Origin: Protonemura montana
Taxonomy: Eukaryota; Arthropoda; Insecta; Plecoptera; Nemouridae
Direction: 5' to 3'
DNA: 64,000 nt
NCBI GenBank assembly: GCA_947568835.1
Contig: OX387602.1
Span: 31,592,242-31,656,241 of the forward strand
Each line of letters starts with the position of its first letter. Within the stretch, counting starts at the first letter, position 1. The translations under genes and the position numbers were made by a program. The notes under the pieces are model-generated. The model saw nothing but the letters and a program-made list of their open reading frames with translations, did not search any database and was not told where the DNA came from. Shown in pieces: positions 37,601 through 52,000 of the stretch.

Positions 37601-40600
37601 CTGGGTCAGGTATTGGATGGGTGACCATCATACACATGACCAGGTCTGTTCGGGAGAGAGGTTGGAGGGATGAAAGTTAAGCAACACTGCGCTGGGTCAG
37701 GTATTGGATGGGTGACCATCATACACATGACCAGTTCTGTTTGGGAGAGAGGTTGGAGGGATGAAAGTTAAGCAACATTGCGCTGGGTCAGGTATTGGAT
37801 GGGTGACCATCATGCACATGACCAGTTCTGTTCGGGAGAGAGGTTGGAGGGATGGAAGTTAGTACAGCAACTTCACTCGCCTTGCTTATCAACCTCTCGA
37901 CAGCATGGATTTGTGGAGGAATCCTGTTGTTCGCGTTGTACCGTCCTTCGGACGGGACGTTAAGCTGGTGGTCCCCTTGGTCTTCGACAGGAGTACGCTA
38001 CGTGCCGGCACCGGATTTCCCCTCCTCCCTTCTATACTATGTTCACCACTCATTCACCGACGCCATTAGACCAGTGCCGCATGGCCCGATGTCAAAACAG
38101 TGCGTCGTTAAACACCACAAATCAATCAACCTGGCAGTGAGCTTACTTTTTGACCAGTGAGTGAGTGCGAACGTGTCGGGCAAGCTCGCCTGAACGCAGG
38201 AACGTCCGCGGACACTCGGCGCAAGCGTGTGGCTTCACCCCGCGGTGGCGGCTCGCGTGGTCGGCCAACTCCTTGCGATAGCGCAGTCTTGCACCGCAAT
38301 CCTCGCAGCCGAACGGTCGCTCCTGTGTGTGACTGCGTTGATGCACGGCCAGGTTGTGCTTCTCCGCAAACCGCTTCGGACAGGAGAGACAGGCATGCGG
38401 CTTGATTCCTGCAAGCACAATGTTTAAACCCATGATAACATAAGATAGCAGAATTGAGAAGCTCTGTCAGGCGATCTCAGCATCTCCATGGCTACCAAAC
38501 GTTGAATCTACCATTGAACCTCCTATGCTAGGCCATGATATACCCGTGGTAACATAAGATAGCAGAATTGAGAAGCTTTGTCAGGCGATCTCAGCATCTC
38601 CATGGCTACCAAACGTTGAATCTACCATTGAACCTCCTATGCTAGGCCATGATATACCCGTGGTAACATAAGATAGCAGAATTGAGAAGCTTTGTCAGGC
38701 GATCTCAGCATCTCCATGGCTACCAAACGTTGAATCTACCATTGAACCTCCTATGCTAGGCCATGATATACCCGTGGTAACATAAGATAGCAGAATTGAG
38801 AAGCTCTGTCAGGCGATCTCAGCATCTCCATGGCTACCAAACGTTGAATCTACCATTGAACCTCCTATGCTAGGCCATGATATACCCGTGGTAACATAAG
38901 ATAGCAGAATTGAGAAGCTTTGTCAGGCGATCTCAGCATCTCCATGGCTACCAAACGTTGAATCTACCATTGAACCTCCTATGCTAGGCCATGATATACC
39001 CGTGGTAACATAAGATAGCAGAATTGAGAAGCTTTGTCAGGCGATCTCAGCATCTCCATGGCTACCAAACGTTGAATCTACCATTGAACCTCCTATGCTA
39101 GGCCATGATATACCCGTGGTAACATAAGATAGCAGAATTGAGAAGCTCTGTCAGGCGATCTCAGCATCTCCATGGCTACCAAACGTTGAATCTACCATTG
39201 AACCTCCTATGCTAGGCCATGATATACCCGTGGTAACATAAGATAGCAGAATTGAGAAGCTTTGTCAGGCGATCTCAGCATCTCCATGGCTACCAAACGT
39301 TGAATCTACCATTGAACCTCCTATGCTAGGCCATGATATACCCGTGGTAACATAAGATAGCAGAATTGAGAAGCTCTGTCAGGCGATCTCAGCATCTCCA
39401 TGACTACCAAACGTTGAATCTACCATTGAACCTCCTATGCTAGGCCATGATATACCCGTGGTAACATAAGATAGCAGAATTGAGAAGCTCTGTCAGGCGA
39501 TCTCAACATCTCGGTGGCTGCCAAACGTTGAATCTACCATTGAACCTCCTATGCTAGGCCATGATATACCCGTGGTAACATTAAACCTCCTATGCTGGGC
39601 CGTGATATACTTGTGGTAACATAAGATAGCAGAATTCTCTACCCAGAACCTGCACACTCAACAACAACGACTGTGTCAGGCAGTGATCTTATATATAATA
39701 TTCAATATGATAATTGTTCGTACGGTCTTATTACCCAAGTGTGTATTGATGTGTCTTATGAGACGTCCGACTTCGGGAAAGTTTTTCCCACACTGAGCGC
39801 ACGTCATCTTCTTGGGGGCGTCGTCTACGGCCGGGTCGGGCGCCACTTCCCGCTGCACTTCCTGCGGCGCTTGCAGCTCAAACATCGGGGCCGTTACACC
39901 GAAGTACGGCGTCTCGACAGCGAGTCCATCGTCTCTGCTAAACCGAGTGATCTCGTTGACAGTGACCGGTATATCGCCGGCCTCCTGCTGGCCTTGCATG
40001 GCGGCCATCTTGCCTGGTGGCTCAATCGCCACCGAGGCACATAAATCCTCGGGGCTGATGTCGAACTGGACCGTGACGCCGTGCACCGCTTGCAGATGTT
40101 CTGTCAAACTGTCCTTCGCGGTGAAGTCCACCTGGCAGATCCCGCAGCGATAGCAGATGTCTAGCATTTGTAGAGCTTCGTGGGTGGTTTCTAGGTGGCT
40201 TTGTAGGTTAGGTAATGTTTCATGGGAAATATCTTGGTGGCTTTGGAGGTGAGGTAATGTTTCTTGCACAGTTTCTAGGTGGCTTTGCAGGTTAGGTAAT
40301 ATTTCGGGAGCGGTCTCTAGGTGGCTTTGGAGGTTAGGTAATGTTTCATGGGAAATCTCTAGGTGGCTTTGGAGGTTAGGTAATGTTTCATGGGAAATAT
40401 CTAGGTGGCTTTGGAGGTTAGGTAATGTTTCATGGGAAATATCTAGGTGGCTTTGCGGGTTAGGTAATGTTTCATGGGAAATATCTAGGTGGCTTTGGAG
40501 GTTAGGTAATGTTTCATGGGAAATATCTAGGTGGCTTTGCAGGTTAGGTAATATTTCGGGCACAGTTTCTAAGTGGCTTTGCAGGTCAGGTATCGTGCTG

Positions 40601-42960
40601 TGCCTGGTCTCCAAGTGGCTTTGCAGCGACGTGAACTCACAGAAAGCTTCATCGCAGAGCCGGCACTTGTTCTCCCGTCGCTTGGCAACGTGATCTCGGA
40701 AGTGCGTCAGGACGCAGAAGAGGGCGTGGCAGAGTTCGCACTGGAACAGTTGCCGCACGTCTTCCGCTCGGACGAACGCGGGAGGATCCGGCAAGCTAAG
40801 CTCGGCCAACTCTGTCGATTCTGTCGGATCCGCCTCGTCGCGTCTCGAAATCATGTCAAATCGTTCCGCGAACCCGTCGAACTTCGCGTTTTCTTCGTCG
40901 ACGGCCGCCCTGATCTTCGCCGCCGTCTCCGCGGAAACGTCCGTCGCCGGCAAAACGTAGATCTCCTTCACAGACTTCTTGGTTCCCCCGCGCAGCGCCG
41001 GTATCTCGGTGTCGTGCTTCACCTTCAGATGTCTTCGCAGATCGTGATTCTGCCCGAAGCGATCGCCGCACACGCCGCAGACGAAGCGACACAGGCCGCG
41101 GTGGATCCGCAAGAAGTGACGCAACAAGTTGCCGTTATCGTGAAACTTTGACGGACAGTCAGGGCACGTACGCGCGATCGCCGCCCGATCCGCGTGCAGC
41201 AACAGGTGGTGCTTCTTCAGCGCCTGCGGCCGCTTGAAGCACCTGTCGCACGCGGCGCACGCGTACGGCCGCTCGTCCGTGTGCGTCCGCGCGTGAACGC
41301 GGAGCCCCGACCGCGTGGAACAAGCGACGTCGCACTTCGAGCACTTGAACGCCGGTCGCGCGTTCGCTGCACTGTGATTGGTCGCGTGACGTCGCAGCGC
41401 CGCGCGCGTCTCGAATGTCTTGTCGCAACTGTGGCAACCGTGCGTTGTCTCGTGCGCGTCGCGTACGTGACGCGCCAAGTACTTGGGTCGTACGAAGGTG
41501 CGCGCGCACGCGCCGCAGCCGACGGCGGTCACCGCCTGGCCGTGACCGGCCACGTGTTTGTCCCGCGCGGCGCCGCTAACGAAGCGTCGACGGCAAGCCG
41601 GGCACGGGAACGGCCGGGGCGTGGAGTCCGGGCGGCTGTGAGGCTTGCGCTTGAACGCGGCCGGGTTGGCGATCCGGGTGGCCGTGAGGTGCGTGTTCAT
41701 GTGTTTGCGGAGCTGACTGAAGGAGGCGGAGAGCGAGCGACAGAACGGGCACGTGCGACTGCGGCCGTGACGCGCCGCGTGGTGCTCCGCGAGGCTCCGC
41801 GCCGTCGCCGCGGGCGCGCGACACAACCTGCACTCGAAGTCCGATTCGACTTCTATCGATTTAATCGACCCTGCCGTCGTCACGGCGACCAGCATCGAAT
41901 CCATGCACGAGTCGACGTCGTCGCCGTGGCGACCGTGTTTGCGATACGAGTCGAGCATGTCGTCGAGTTGGTCCTCCTCGCGGTCGAGCGTCGCCGTCCG
42001 ACTCAACAGGTGTTTGACAGCGTCGGGGGCGTGGCTCTTGATGTGCTCGAGATACGATCGTTCATCTCCGAACAACAAGTCGCAAGTCATGCACGAAAGC
42101 TTCGCGTGGCGCGACCCGTGCAACAGGTGGGACGTCTCGTTGAAGAATCGCTTGCCGCAAGCGCGGCACTGGAACGGCTTCGACTCGGCCGCGTGGGCGT
42201 CGCCGTGACGATGCCGAGCGTGAGCCGACGTGAACGACAACGCGCACGACGGGCAGCGGAAATCGTTGCCGTGTTTGCGTTCGTGCGCTTTGAGTTCGCT
42301 GGCCGAGTTGAACTCGGTGAAGCACGACTTGCACATCGTCTCGGGACGCTCGATTCCGTGGCACGTCGACAGGTGGTCTTTCAGATGCGACGGGAACGAG
42401 TATCGTTTTCGGCAAACGAAGCAAAAATCTGCGGTTATAGTGACTTCTGGATGTTCGAGTCGAGTGTGGTGGGCCACTTGGATGGCGGAGACAAACTCCA
42501 GGTGGCACGTCTCGCACTTGTTTTCCCTGGTTTCCGCCTCGCAGTGCATGAACTTTGTGTAGACTTCAGTTATTGATGGTTCACTTGCTTGCAGATTGGT
42601 TTGGTGCCAGGCGTTTGTTAGAGATGGTACGACTCGACTGGCTCCAGTGACTCTGCGTGGAACTCTACTGGACTTGATTATCTCGATGTGCGTGACTTGT
42701 TCCTGTCTCTGATGATCGCATCCGGTGGTGTCCGAGTTAAGTTCACTGGTGACAACGCTTCTCTCTTGATCTTCTAATATTTCTTCTTCCATTGGGAAAG
42801 ATTTGAAGAGCACGTTTTGAGAGTACGGCCAAATGTTGCTGTTTTGACAGGAATCTAGGCACTGTGTCAGGGCGTCGTTGTCGCTGTCAAAGTCGGACAT
42901 GATTATCTCCGCCGTGAGTTTACGCTCCATTTCGTGGCCGAGAGGTGAAGTGGAATGCAT
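34687..42960 (-). CDS. Large multi-C2H2 zinc-finger protein, four coding exons
   Basis: A probable DNA-binding nuclear protein. Exons (minus): 42960-39735, 38408-38147, 36952-36640 and 34971-34687. Phases are 1, 2 and 0 and all match; total 1361 aa if the ATG at 42960 is used. A GTG-start extension is not credible, and CTAACAG at 42977 could be an acceptor, so a further 5' exon is possible. Residues 1 to about 135 are acidic and finger-free. About 19 fingers follow in exon 1, three in exon 2 and four in exon 3, the last finger being completed by exon 4 (CPKCSRMFSTKETLE joined to VHLRKFH). Linkers THLG-IKPHAC and VKK-YSC are rebuilt across introns. The C-terminus is acidic, with TE-V repeats (EVTEPEVTETEVTETEV). 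Finger 16 has an irregular second half. An 11-unit, 14-residue repeat lies at 40161-40622. I do not know the orthologue. Confidence 0.92.
36055..36605 (+). pseudogene. LINE 3' end remnant in zinc-finger intron 3
   Basis: Plus-strand frames encode ELEKVQRLAARRVTG, then a broken frame with KELG and LEERRIIDRLCNFFRI and NDTGRYSFLSRTGRDW. This matches the C-terminal RT region of CR1/Jockey-like elements. It is interrupted by a stop (GGATGA near 36252) and ends in an A-rich tail (36580-36605) about 35 nt from the exon edge at 36640. It is opposite in strand to the host gene. Confidence 0.7.
36974..37150. mobile_element. Foldback element with 13-bp target-site duplication
   Basis: Flanked by identical AACACGGCGGTCA at 36961-36973 and 37151-37163. 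The interior includes TTTTTAGACTCATGTCTACT and a palindrome centred near 37082 (AACTATTTCAACTGGATTTT and its inverse). The insertion begins 9 nt upstream of the splice acceptor of exon 3 (36952). Confidence 0.88.
37490..38128 (+). mobile_element. 5S-SINE in zinc-finger intron 2
   Basis: Four 91-bp 5S-like units, one 36-bp segment, body and complete tail (GTCGTTAAACACCACAAATC), antisense to the host gene. It ends 18 nt from the splice donor of exon 2 (38147). The extreme head is replaced by AAACGGTTTGTCCTG, an internal deletion. Confidence 0.9.
38439..39645 (+). repeat. 114-bp array filling zinc-finger intron 1
   Basis: About 10.4 copies of a 114-bp unit (CATAAGATAGCAGAATTGAG ... CCTCCTATGCTAGGCCATGA). 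It covers about 91% of the 1326-bp intron. The site CTCTGTCAGG/CTTTGTCAGG alternates C-T-T-C-T-T-C-T-C-C through the ten copies, suggesting duplication in blocks of three units (342 bp). Confidence 0.95.
40161..40622 (-). repeat. 42-bp coding minisatellite of cysteine-free half fingers
   Basis: Eleven in-frame 14-residue units (LQSHLDISHETLPN and variants) inside the large zinc-finger exon. The first unit is the helix part of a complete finger (CRLCDEAFCEFTSLQSHLET then RH). The following units repeat the helix and, in most, the His-x4-His spacing, but carry no cysteines. Confidence 0.93.
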
Positions 42961-43922
42961 CGATGGCTTCACGATCTGTTAGAAAATGTTTGATCGTTTT
43001 TGAAAGAGACACTCGCACTTACACTTGGATCTGAACAGAAAATGTGCAATCCCCAAAATCGAAGAGACACAAAAAAAAAATGCTGCACACAAGAGAATTT
43101 TTCATAGCCAAGAAAGTTGTAAGCGTATCCTGCTCGATTACTGGCATTTATTTGGGATACCACCAAGAACTACCATCGAAAGTACCTTCTATAATAGAGT
43201 AATGTAGGTTTTACACAATTATTCTATGGTGCTATCTATTGTTGCTGCCAACTAACTATGCTGACAGAGCATTACGAAAGTCAAGAAAAAATAAGTTTCA
43301 GAAAGTGAGGTTATTTCTGGAAGTAATAACAAATATTAAAATAAAATAACGGTCTTTTATTGATTCATAAGTCAATTCACGAAATTACTATGTTTAGTGA
43401 AGCGAAATAATATTGGTAATTGAATTTTCACCGCAAATGCTACTATAGTCGACTGTCAAACCCCTCAAACCTACCCTTAGTCAAACTTAGGTAAAGTCCC
43501 TACCTCCACGAGATTCAAGAGGGGATTTTCGCGGTAGATTTGATCGGGGGTTTGATCAGCTACATAAATAGATATTTACTATTTATTTACTAAACATGGC
43601 AACCCATACGAACCAGAAGAGATGGCTTATAAAGACCCACATCAAATGCTTTACATCAGTCCGTGCTCATAAGTTTGATGAGCTGCATAATGTTTTGATA
43701 ATTATTCATTTTCCAAATTAATTTCGAAAGTTTCCAGCTTCGGGTTTCAAGGTAGCGCTGAACTGTCCAGCTGCTAGACATCACGTGATCGCGACTAAAG
43801 GAAGCTGCTGTCACTTGTTATCAGTCTAGCCAGAAAGGAAAGAGTAAATTGTCATTTGTATTCCAGCCTTGAGAGTTGTTTGACAAACATTTCAGCAGCG
43901 ATAATCAAGGTATTTTTTCGCG
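42961..43922. promoter_or_regulatory. Shared intergenic region between divergent ZNF and NDUFA4 start codons
   Basis: 962 bp separate the zinc-finger ATG (minus, 42960) and the NDUFA4 ATG (plus, 43923). I see no coding sequence and no strong TATA box next to either start. At least part must be 5' untranslated sequence and promoter of both genes. CATCACGTGATC at about 43780 contains an E-box (CACGTG). Confidence 0.5.
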
Positions 43923-44345
43923 ATGACTCTTATGCAGGGATTGAGTGCTACGAGCCTACGAAAACACCCCGCTGTAAGTGAAAATTAGATTTGACAATTT
44001 GGCCTTGCATAAAAAAAGTTGTATTTGGCCATTTGCACATGCTTAAAACTAGCATAGATAATTGCGCCGTAGCTTTCATGTACATTCCATCATAGAATGA
44101 GGATTGGGTACTATTCCATGAAACTCATAGTGATTTGTCCTGTGTAGTTGATCCCGTTGTATGTCTGTGTGGGCGCCGGCTGTATTGGAGCGCTCTACTA
44201 CACAGCTCGACTTGCTCTGCGTAGCCCCGATGTCAGCTGGGACAAGAAGAACAACCCTGAGCCGTGGCAGGAGTACCGCAACAAGCAGTACAAGTACTCG
44301 TCCTCTTGGGACTACACTAGCACTGACCAATCTCCCAAGTTCTAG
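43923..44345 (+). CDS. NDUFA4: NDUFA4, respiratory-chain subunit
   Basis: Small inner-membrane protein of the mitochondrial respiratory chain, first assigned to complex I (MLRQ) and now regarded as a cytochrome c oxidase subunit. Exons 43923-43973 and 44148-44345, phase 0, donor GCT/GTAAGTG, acceptor TGTGTAG. The product is 82 aa, or 79 aa from the second in-frame ATG at 43932 ([19 protein letters not shown]), which aligns better with the family. Visible signatures are [15 protein letters not shown] (start of the membrane helix), [20 protein letters not shown] and QYKYSS-DY near the end. Its stop is 1.9 kb from the convergent SEC61B gene. Identification is firm; the start choice is not. Confidence 0.95.
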
Positions 44346-44771
44346 TCTTAGCACATTTGGTTACCGAAGAAGCCCACTTATGTTTTGGTGTTCGGCTAGT
44401 TTTCCTGTATTAAACAATAGAAAATTGGTTCAGGAATATAATAATCTTTGTTAGCTATCATGAAAGTTGATAATGTTAAATATCTTGTCAGTGCCTGGGT
44501 GACCCATAATCACCGAGTTCAATCCTCAGTGATGTCTTCCAAATTGTATTTGAATCTCTTTCTCACGCCCTATCATTCCGGCCCCAAAAGTTGACTGCGC
44601 CAACTAACTTTGCGGCTGTGGGTACAATCTCAGAACCAGCGCAACATGCTCAGGATTTTTCGAGTGTCTCAATTTTCTACATTTTTGTGAAATCTGCATT
44701 CCAGGGTGAAACTTTGCTACTTTTATAACTCATGTCAAGTTGTTCATTACATTCTACCGTGTGTACCAGAA

Positions 44772-44777
44772 AATAAA
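44772..44777 (+). promoter_or_regulatory. Candidate poly(A) signal of NDUFA4
   Basis: AATAAA 427 nt downstream of the stop, followed by GTGTGG and TGTCTTTGTC (GU-rich). Confidence 0.5.
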
Positions 44778-45159
44778 TTGTGTGGAAGAAATCATCAGTG
44801 AATGTCTTTGTCTTTTAACTAAATTACTAGTTAGGTAGCAGTTCCTATTTGGTATTTGGGGCATTCCACATCAAACCAGCAAAAATGTGCAGTTGTGAAA
44901 GCCTAGTTTAGGAAGGTTATTTCTCCTAAACTAGTTTCCCTAACGTAAAATTTCAAAAGTTTTATGCATTTGGTGACTTCAATAACTAACAAACACTGAA
45001 AATGTTGAAAGATATGAGATCTGAAGATTTACATGCTGATTTCACGTGGTATGTCCCTTTATTGCTAATGAATGCAATGAACTGTGACAGTTGGACATCA
45101 AGAAGCGCTTGCACTGTAAGTACAAAGAGAGATCTGAATGGCGGACGAATAATAATAAT

Positions 45160-45330
45160 AGTTTTTATGATGTTTTTTAGACTCATGTCTACTTGATTTA
45201 TCCTTTGCACAAGTTTTAAGAAAAACTATTTGAACTGGGTTTTGAATGCTAAGTAAAGGGCTACTAAATTTCCCGACGTTTCGTAACATATACTAGTTAC
45301 TTCTTCAGAGGTTTGAGCAGTCCTGGTTAT
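45160..45330 (+). mobile_element. Dispersed repeat (full left end)
   Basis: TTTTTAGACTCATGTCTACT, AACTGGGTTTTGAATGCTAA, CCCGACGTTTCGTAAC and GAGCAGTCCTGG in family order, about 75 bp upstream of the RT fragment at 45405. Confidence 0.75.
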
Positions 45331-45404
45331 AACAAGTTATAACCAATAAGTATAAGTACAATACCAATAACAATCTAAGAAAGCTCGAATACTACGGCTT
45401 ACGA

Positions 45405-45727
45405 GGGGGACCGCTACTGTTTTAATCTATATTAATGACTTATCCATAGGAAAACCAGACATAAATGTGCATATTACACAATATGCCGACGACAGCAGTA
45501 TCCTCATATCAAGCAACGACCCAAGTGCTAGCTCCTTGAATAGCTGGTTCGAGGATAACAAGCTTACATTAAATAATAAGAAGACAGTGTTTGTTGATTT
45601 CTCTGGGAAGGTAATCTACAACCAAAGTGACTGTCGCAAAGTCAGTGACCACACCAAATTCCTAGGGCTCTGCATTGACAAAGACTTGAAATGGTCGACC
45701 CAAGTCAAGAAGAACCTGTATAATTAG
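45405..45727 (+). pseudogene. Non-LTR reverse transcriptase fragment
   Basis: An open stretch encodes LYINDLSIG... followed by QYADDSSIL, the catalytic Y-x-D-D motif of reverse transcriptase, then a conserved FLGLCIDKDLKW. A frame change upstream (GGPLLF is in another frame) and a stop after KKNLYN show that it is dead. It is truncated at both ends. Class: a LINE of the Jockey/CR1/RTE kind; finer placement is not possible by eye. Confidence 0.85.
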
Positions 45728-46020
45728 GAACACTACTACCCTGAGAGGAAACTGGTGTTCCTAAGAGTAAAAGGCATGGCAATATGGTAACCAACATACC
45801 ATACCTTTAATATGGTATCAACGATCGTATGTGAAAAGGTATGGCAAGCATTTGCAATTTAAATCAGATTTCATATCACAAAGAATCCCATTATAGCCAA
45901 TGTTTTTTCAACACACATATTGCCAAATATGACAACAATATTGACAACTAAATCCAAGGAGAAAATAACGCTGCAGCACCCTTTGTACAAGAGGGCAACG
46001 ATCCCTCACCCGAAACAACG

Positions 46021-46175
46021 TTCCATCTTCTAGTAACACCTTGCTAGCAATACAAACACCGGGAAGGGATTAAATGACGAGACCCAAGACACGGCGTTCC
46101 ATCTTCTAGTAACACCTTGCTAGCAATACAAACACCGGGAAACACCGGGAAGGGTTTAAATGACGAGACCCAAGA
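46021..46175 (+). repeat. Short duplicated segment
   Basis: GTTCCATCTTCTAGTAACACCTTGCTAGC... through AACACCGGGAAGGG-TTAAATGACGAGACC occurs twice (about 46021-46090 and 46096-46180). The AACACCGGGA 10-mer is repeated again at 46131-46150. Confidence 0.8.
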
Positions 46176-46270
46176 CACAGCGTTCCATGGCAATGGACAA
46201 AGTTTACTGCTCGAAGTAACGTTTATAAATAGAAAATGTGTTTTGAAGTCGTTGAGTGGCGTCTGGAATG

Positions 46271-48380
<2,110 letters not shown>

Positions 48381-48784
48381 TATGTTGTATCAGAAAGCAG
48401 CTATTAAACAAGATTTGGTGCGACTGCCAGAGATTAGTGGTAACTGAGATAACAGTACACTGGAGATTCCACGTCTTCGATGTGGGCTAGAAACACAGGT
48501 TACGTCCACTACGGGTCATTGCCATATCACTGGCAAGCTGGCAATCCGACTTCCACGCGTACAGATGAGCGAGTGACGTCACGACGACCCGGACGGTGTC
48601 GCCCTCCGGTAGCCAGAAAAGCAACCCAGTGACATTTGAAATAACATTTGAATCGCTGTACCAAAATCTCAGCAAATGTCACATTTTACTTTGATAATCA
48701 ATACAATAACCCCATATTAATCAAATTTTTATGAAAAGCTATTGCCTAATGTTTTACAGCGTTTTCAAGGCAAAATAAAAGTGT

Positions 48785-48790
48785 TTTATT
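48785..48790 (-). promoter_or_regulatory. Candidate poly(A) signal of the calpain-like gene
   Basis: AATAAA on the minus strand, about 215 nt past the stop codon and upstream of SEC61B exon 1. Confidence 0.4.
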
Positions 48791-49003
48791 TATCATTTCT
48801 CTTGCACAGGAGTGACAATCACATCTAGGTATAGCCTCTCTTGTACGTAAGGGTTCACACTTCACAAATATATTCTGAGAATCTAAATCCATACTTAATA
48901 ATAGAGTAATAAAATATAATTTAAAACGTAATGAGTGCCAGTAAGAGATTCGCAAGCTCGAGGCACTTTGGCTTTGGTTCTGAGCCAAGGAATCTCGCCA
49001 AGT

Positions 49004-52000
49004 CTAGACCGCTGCAAGGTGATCATCTGTAAGAAAGTCGAGGGTGACGGCTCCCACATCAGAGTCATCAACGCCTGACAATGACAGCCGCAAGCGCTGG
49101 CTCGGCGCCGGTCCCGGAGCTGGGAGCTCGGCTCGACCGAGTGCAACGTCCCGCAGCAGAGAGTTGTGACTCCAGACTCGTATCTCAAGCGGTCGATCCG
49201 GATGTCTACGAAGGAAGACGAACGATGCGTCCCAGATCGGCTCTCGGGTCCCTCGTGCGAAGGGGGTGTGGCATACCACTCCCTCGCAGCGCACTTCGCA
49301 GTACGGGTCGCACGCTGCGGGCACAATCACATAAATCAAGACAACGCAATTTGAGTCACGTTCTAAGATTAGCGTAGCGATATTTTGGGATGACAAAATG
49401 TGAAGACACTCCTTTGTTATTATTGTTTATTTGTGGTGTTTAATGACGCACTGTTTAGACATCTGGCCATGTGGCACTGGTCTAATGGCGTCGGTGAATG
49501 AGTGTATGATGATGAACCTAACCTAGCCTAGAAGGGAGGAGGGGAAACACGGTGCCGGCACGTAGCCTACTCCTGTCCAAGACCAAGGGGACCACCGGCT
49601 TAACGTCCCTTCCGAAGGACGGTACAACGCGAACAACAGGATTCCTCCACAAATCCATGCTGTCGAGAGGTTGACAAGCAAGGCGAGTGAAGTTGCTGTA
49701 CTTACTTTCATCCCTCCAACCTCCCTCCCAAACAGAACTGGTCATGTGTATGATGGTCACCCATTCAATACCTGACCCAGCGCAGTGTTGCTTAACTTTC
49801 ATCCATCCAACCTCTCTCCCGAACAGAACTGGTCATGTGTATGATGGTCACCCATTCAATACCTGACTCAGCGCAGTGTTGCTTAACTTTCATCCCTCCA
49901 ACCTCTCTCTCGAACAGAACTGGTCATGTGTATGATGGTCATCCATTCAATACCTGACTCAGCGCAGTGTTGCTTAACTTTCATCCCTCCAACCTCTCTC
50001 CCGAACAGAACTGGTCATGTGTATGATGGTCACCCATTCAATACCTGACCCAGCGCAGTGTTGCTTAACTTCGGTGATCTTACGAGAACCAGTGTTTCCA
50101 ACACGGCAAACCTTTCGGTACGCTTCATTGTAAAGATCAAAGCAAGAAAGCCACTCTGGTTTACTGGGATGTACTCACTGCCAAAGTGGTTGACCTTGGG
50201 AAGTCCTTGCGCTCCTTGGACGTGTACGATGGTGAAGCATTGCGGGTGAGCGGTGAAACACCCGCACCAGTGCGGTGGCGGCAGGTCTACCAACACGGGC
50301 CTGTAGAAAAAACAGTAAATTTCAATCCTTGTGTCTGATCCCACTTGACCCCCAAGTGGTTCAAGATATTTTTTTTTGTAAATAATATTCTATTGCTAAT
50401 GTAAAAAATGTTCTATATAATTGTTGTATTAATTTTGAGTAGAATTGTTGAATATACTTCCCACTGATGCTCTGTAGTTGAACATATATACTTCCCACTG
50501 ATGCTCTGAAGTTGAACATATATACTTCCCACTGATACTCTGTAGTTGAACATATATACTTCCCACTGATGCTCTGTAGTTGAACATATATACTTCCCAC
50601 TGATGCTCTGTAGTTGAACATATATACTTCCCACTGATGCTCTGTAGTCGAACATATATACTTCCCACTGATGCTCTGTAGTTGAACATATATACTTCCC
50701 ACTGATGCTCTGTAGTCGAACATATATACTTCCCACTGATGCTCTGTAGTTGAACATATATACTTCCCACTGATGCTCTGTAGTCGAACATATATACTTC
50801 TCACCGATGCTCTGAAGTCGAACAAATATACTTCCCACTGATGCTCTGTAGTTGAACATATATACTTCCCACTGATGCTCTGTAGTTGAACATATATACT
50901 TCCCACTGATGCTCTGTAGTCGAACATATATACTTCCCACTGATGTTCTGTAGTTGAACATATATACTTCCTACTGATGCTCTGTAGTTGAACATATATA
51001 CTTCCCACTGATGCTCTGTAGTTGAACATATATACTTCCCACTGATGCTCTGTAGTTGAACATATATACTTCCCACTGATGCTCTGTAGTTGAACAAATA
51101 TACTTCCCACTGATGCTCTGTAGTTGAACAAATATACTTCCCACTGATGCTCTGAAGTTGAACAAATATACTTGCCTAAGCTTGAGCTTGTCTGTGGTAA
51201 AAGCGCGGAGCAGGAAGTCTCCGCTCTGCCCCGCGTGGCCCGTGAAGGGGACGATGACGTAACGGCCGCGACTCACGGCTCCGCGGAACCCGACCTCCCG
51301 TCTACGAAGCGCGGGGACAGACGCGGCCACAGACGTCCAGTCCCGGAGCACGTGCAGTCGGAACTCACGATTCAACTCCACCTGCAACGAGCGCAAGGCA
51401 AAGATGTCAGAATTTTAATGGAAATTATCAATATAAAGACGTTTTATTGTCAAATGCCTTTTACAGCCTGAGTGAATTTACTTTTGGGCTATGCTTGTGG
51501 GTTTTTTTTATGTCAATTGTGTGCAGTCCCATATGATAACCAAGTTTTAAGATCCTTGTGTGCTATGCTTGTGCTTATTGCTATGTCAATTGTGTGCAGT
51601 CCCATATGATAACCAAGTTTTATGATCCTTGTGTGCTATGCTTGTGCTTATTGCTATGTCAATTGTGTGCAGTCCCATTTGACAACCAAGTTTTAAGATC
51701 CTTGTGTGCTATGCTTGTGCTTATTGCTATGTCAATTTTGTGCAGTCCCATATGATAACCAAGTTTTAAGATCCTTGTGCGCTATGCTTGTGCTTATTGC
51801 TATGTCAATTGTGTGCAGTCCCATATGATAACCAAGTTTTAAGATCCTTGTGTGCTAGGCTTGTACTTATTGCTATGTCAATTGTGTGCAGTCCCATATG
51901 ATAACCAAGTTTTAAGATCCTTGTGCGCTATGCTTGTGCTTATTGCCATGTCAATCCTCGGAGGACCTTTATCAACCATGAAGACACAAGAGTTGAACCT

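Noticed and set aside
41194..42576. 460-codon plus-strand frame
   Set aside because: Shadow of the GC-rich zinc-finger exon on the minus strand; composition is Arg/Val-rich without a domain.
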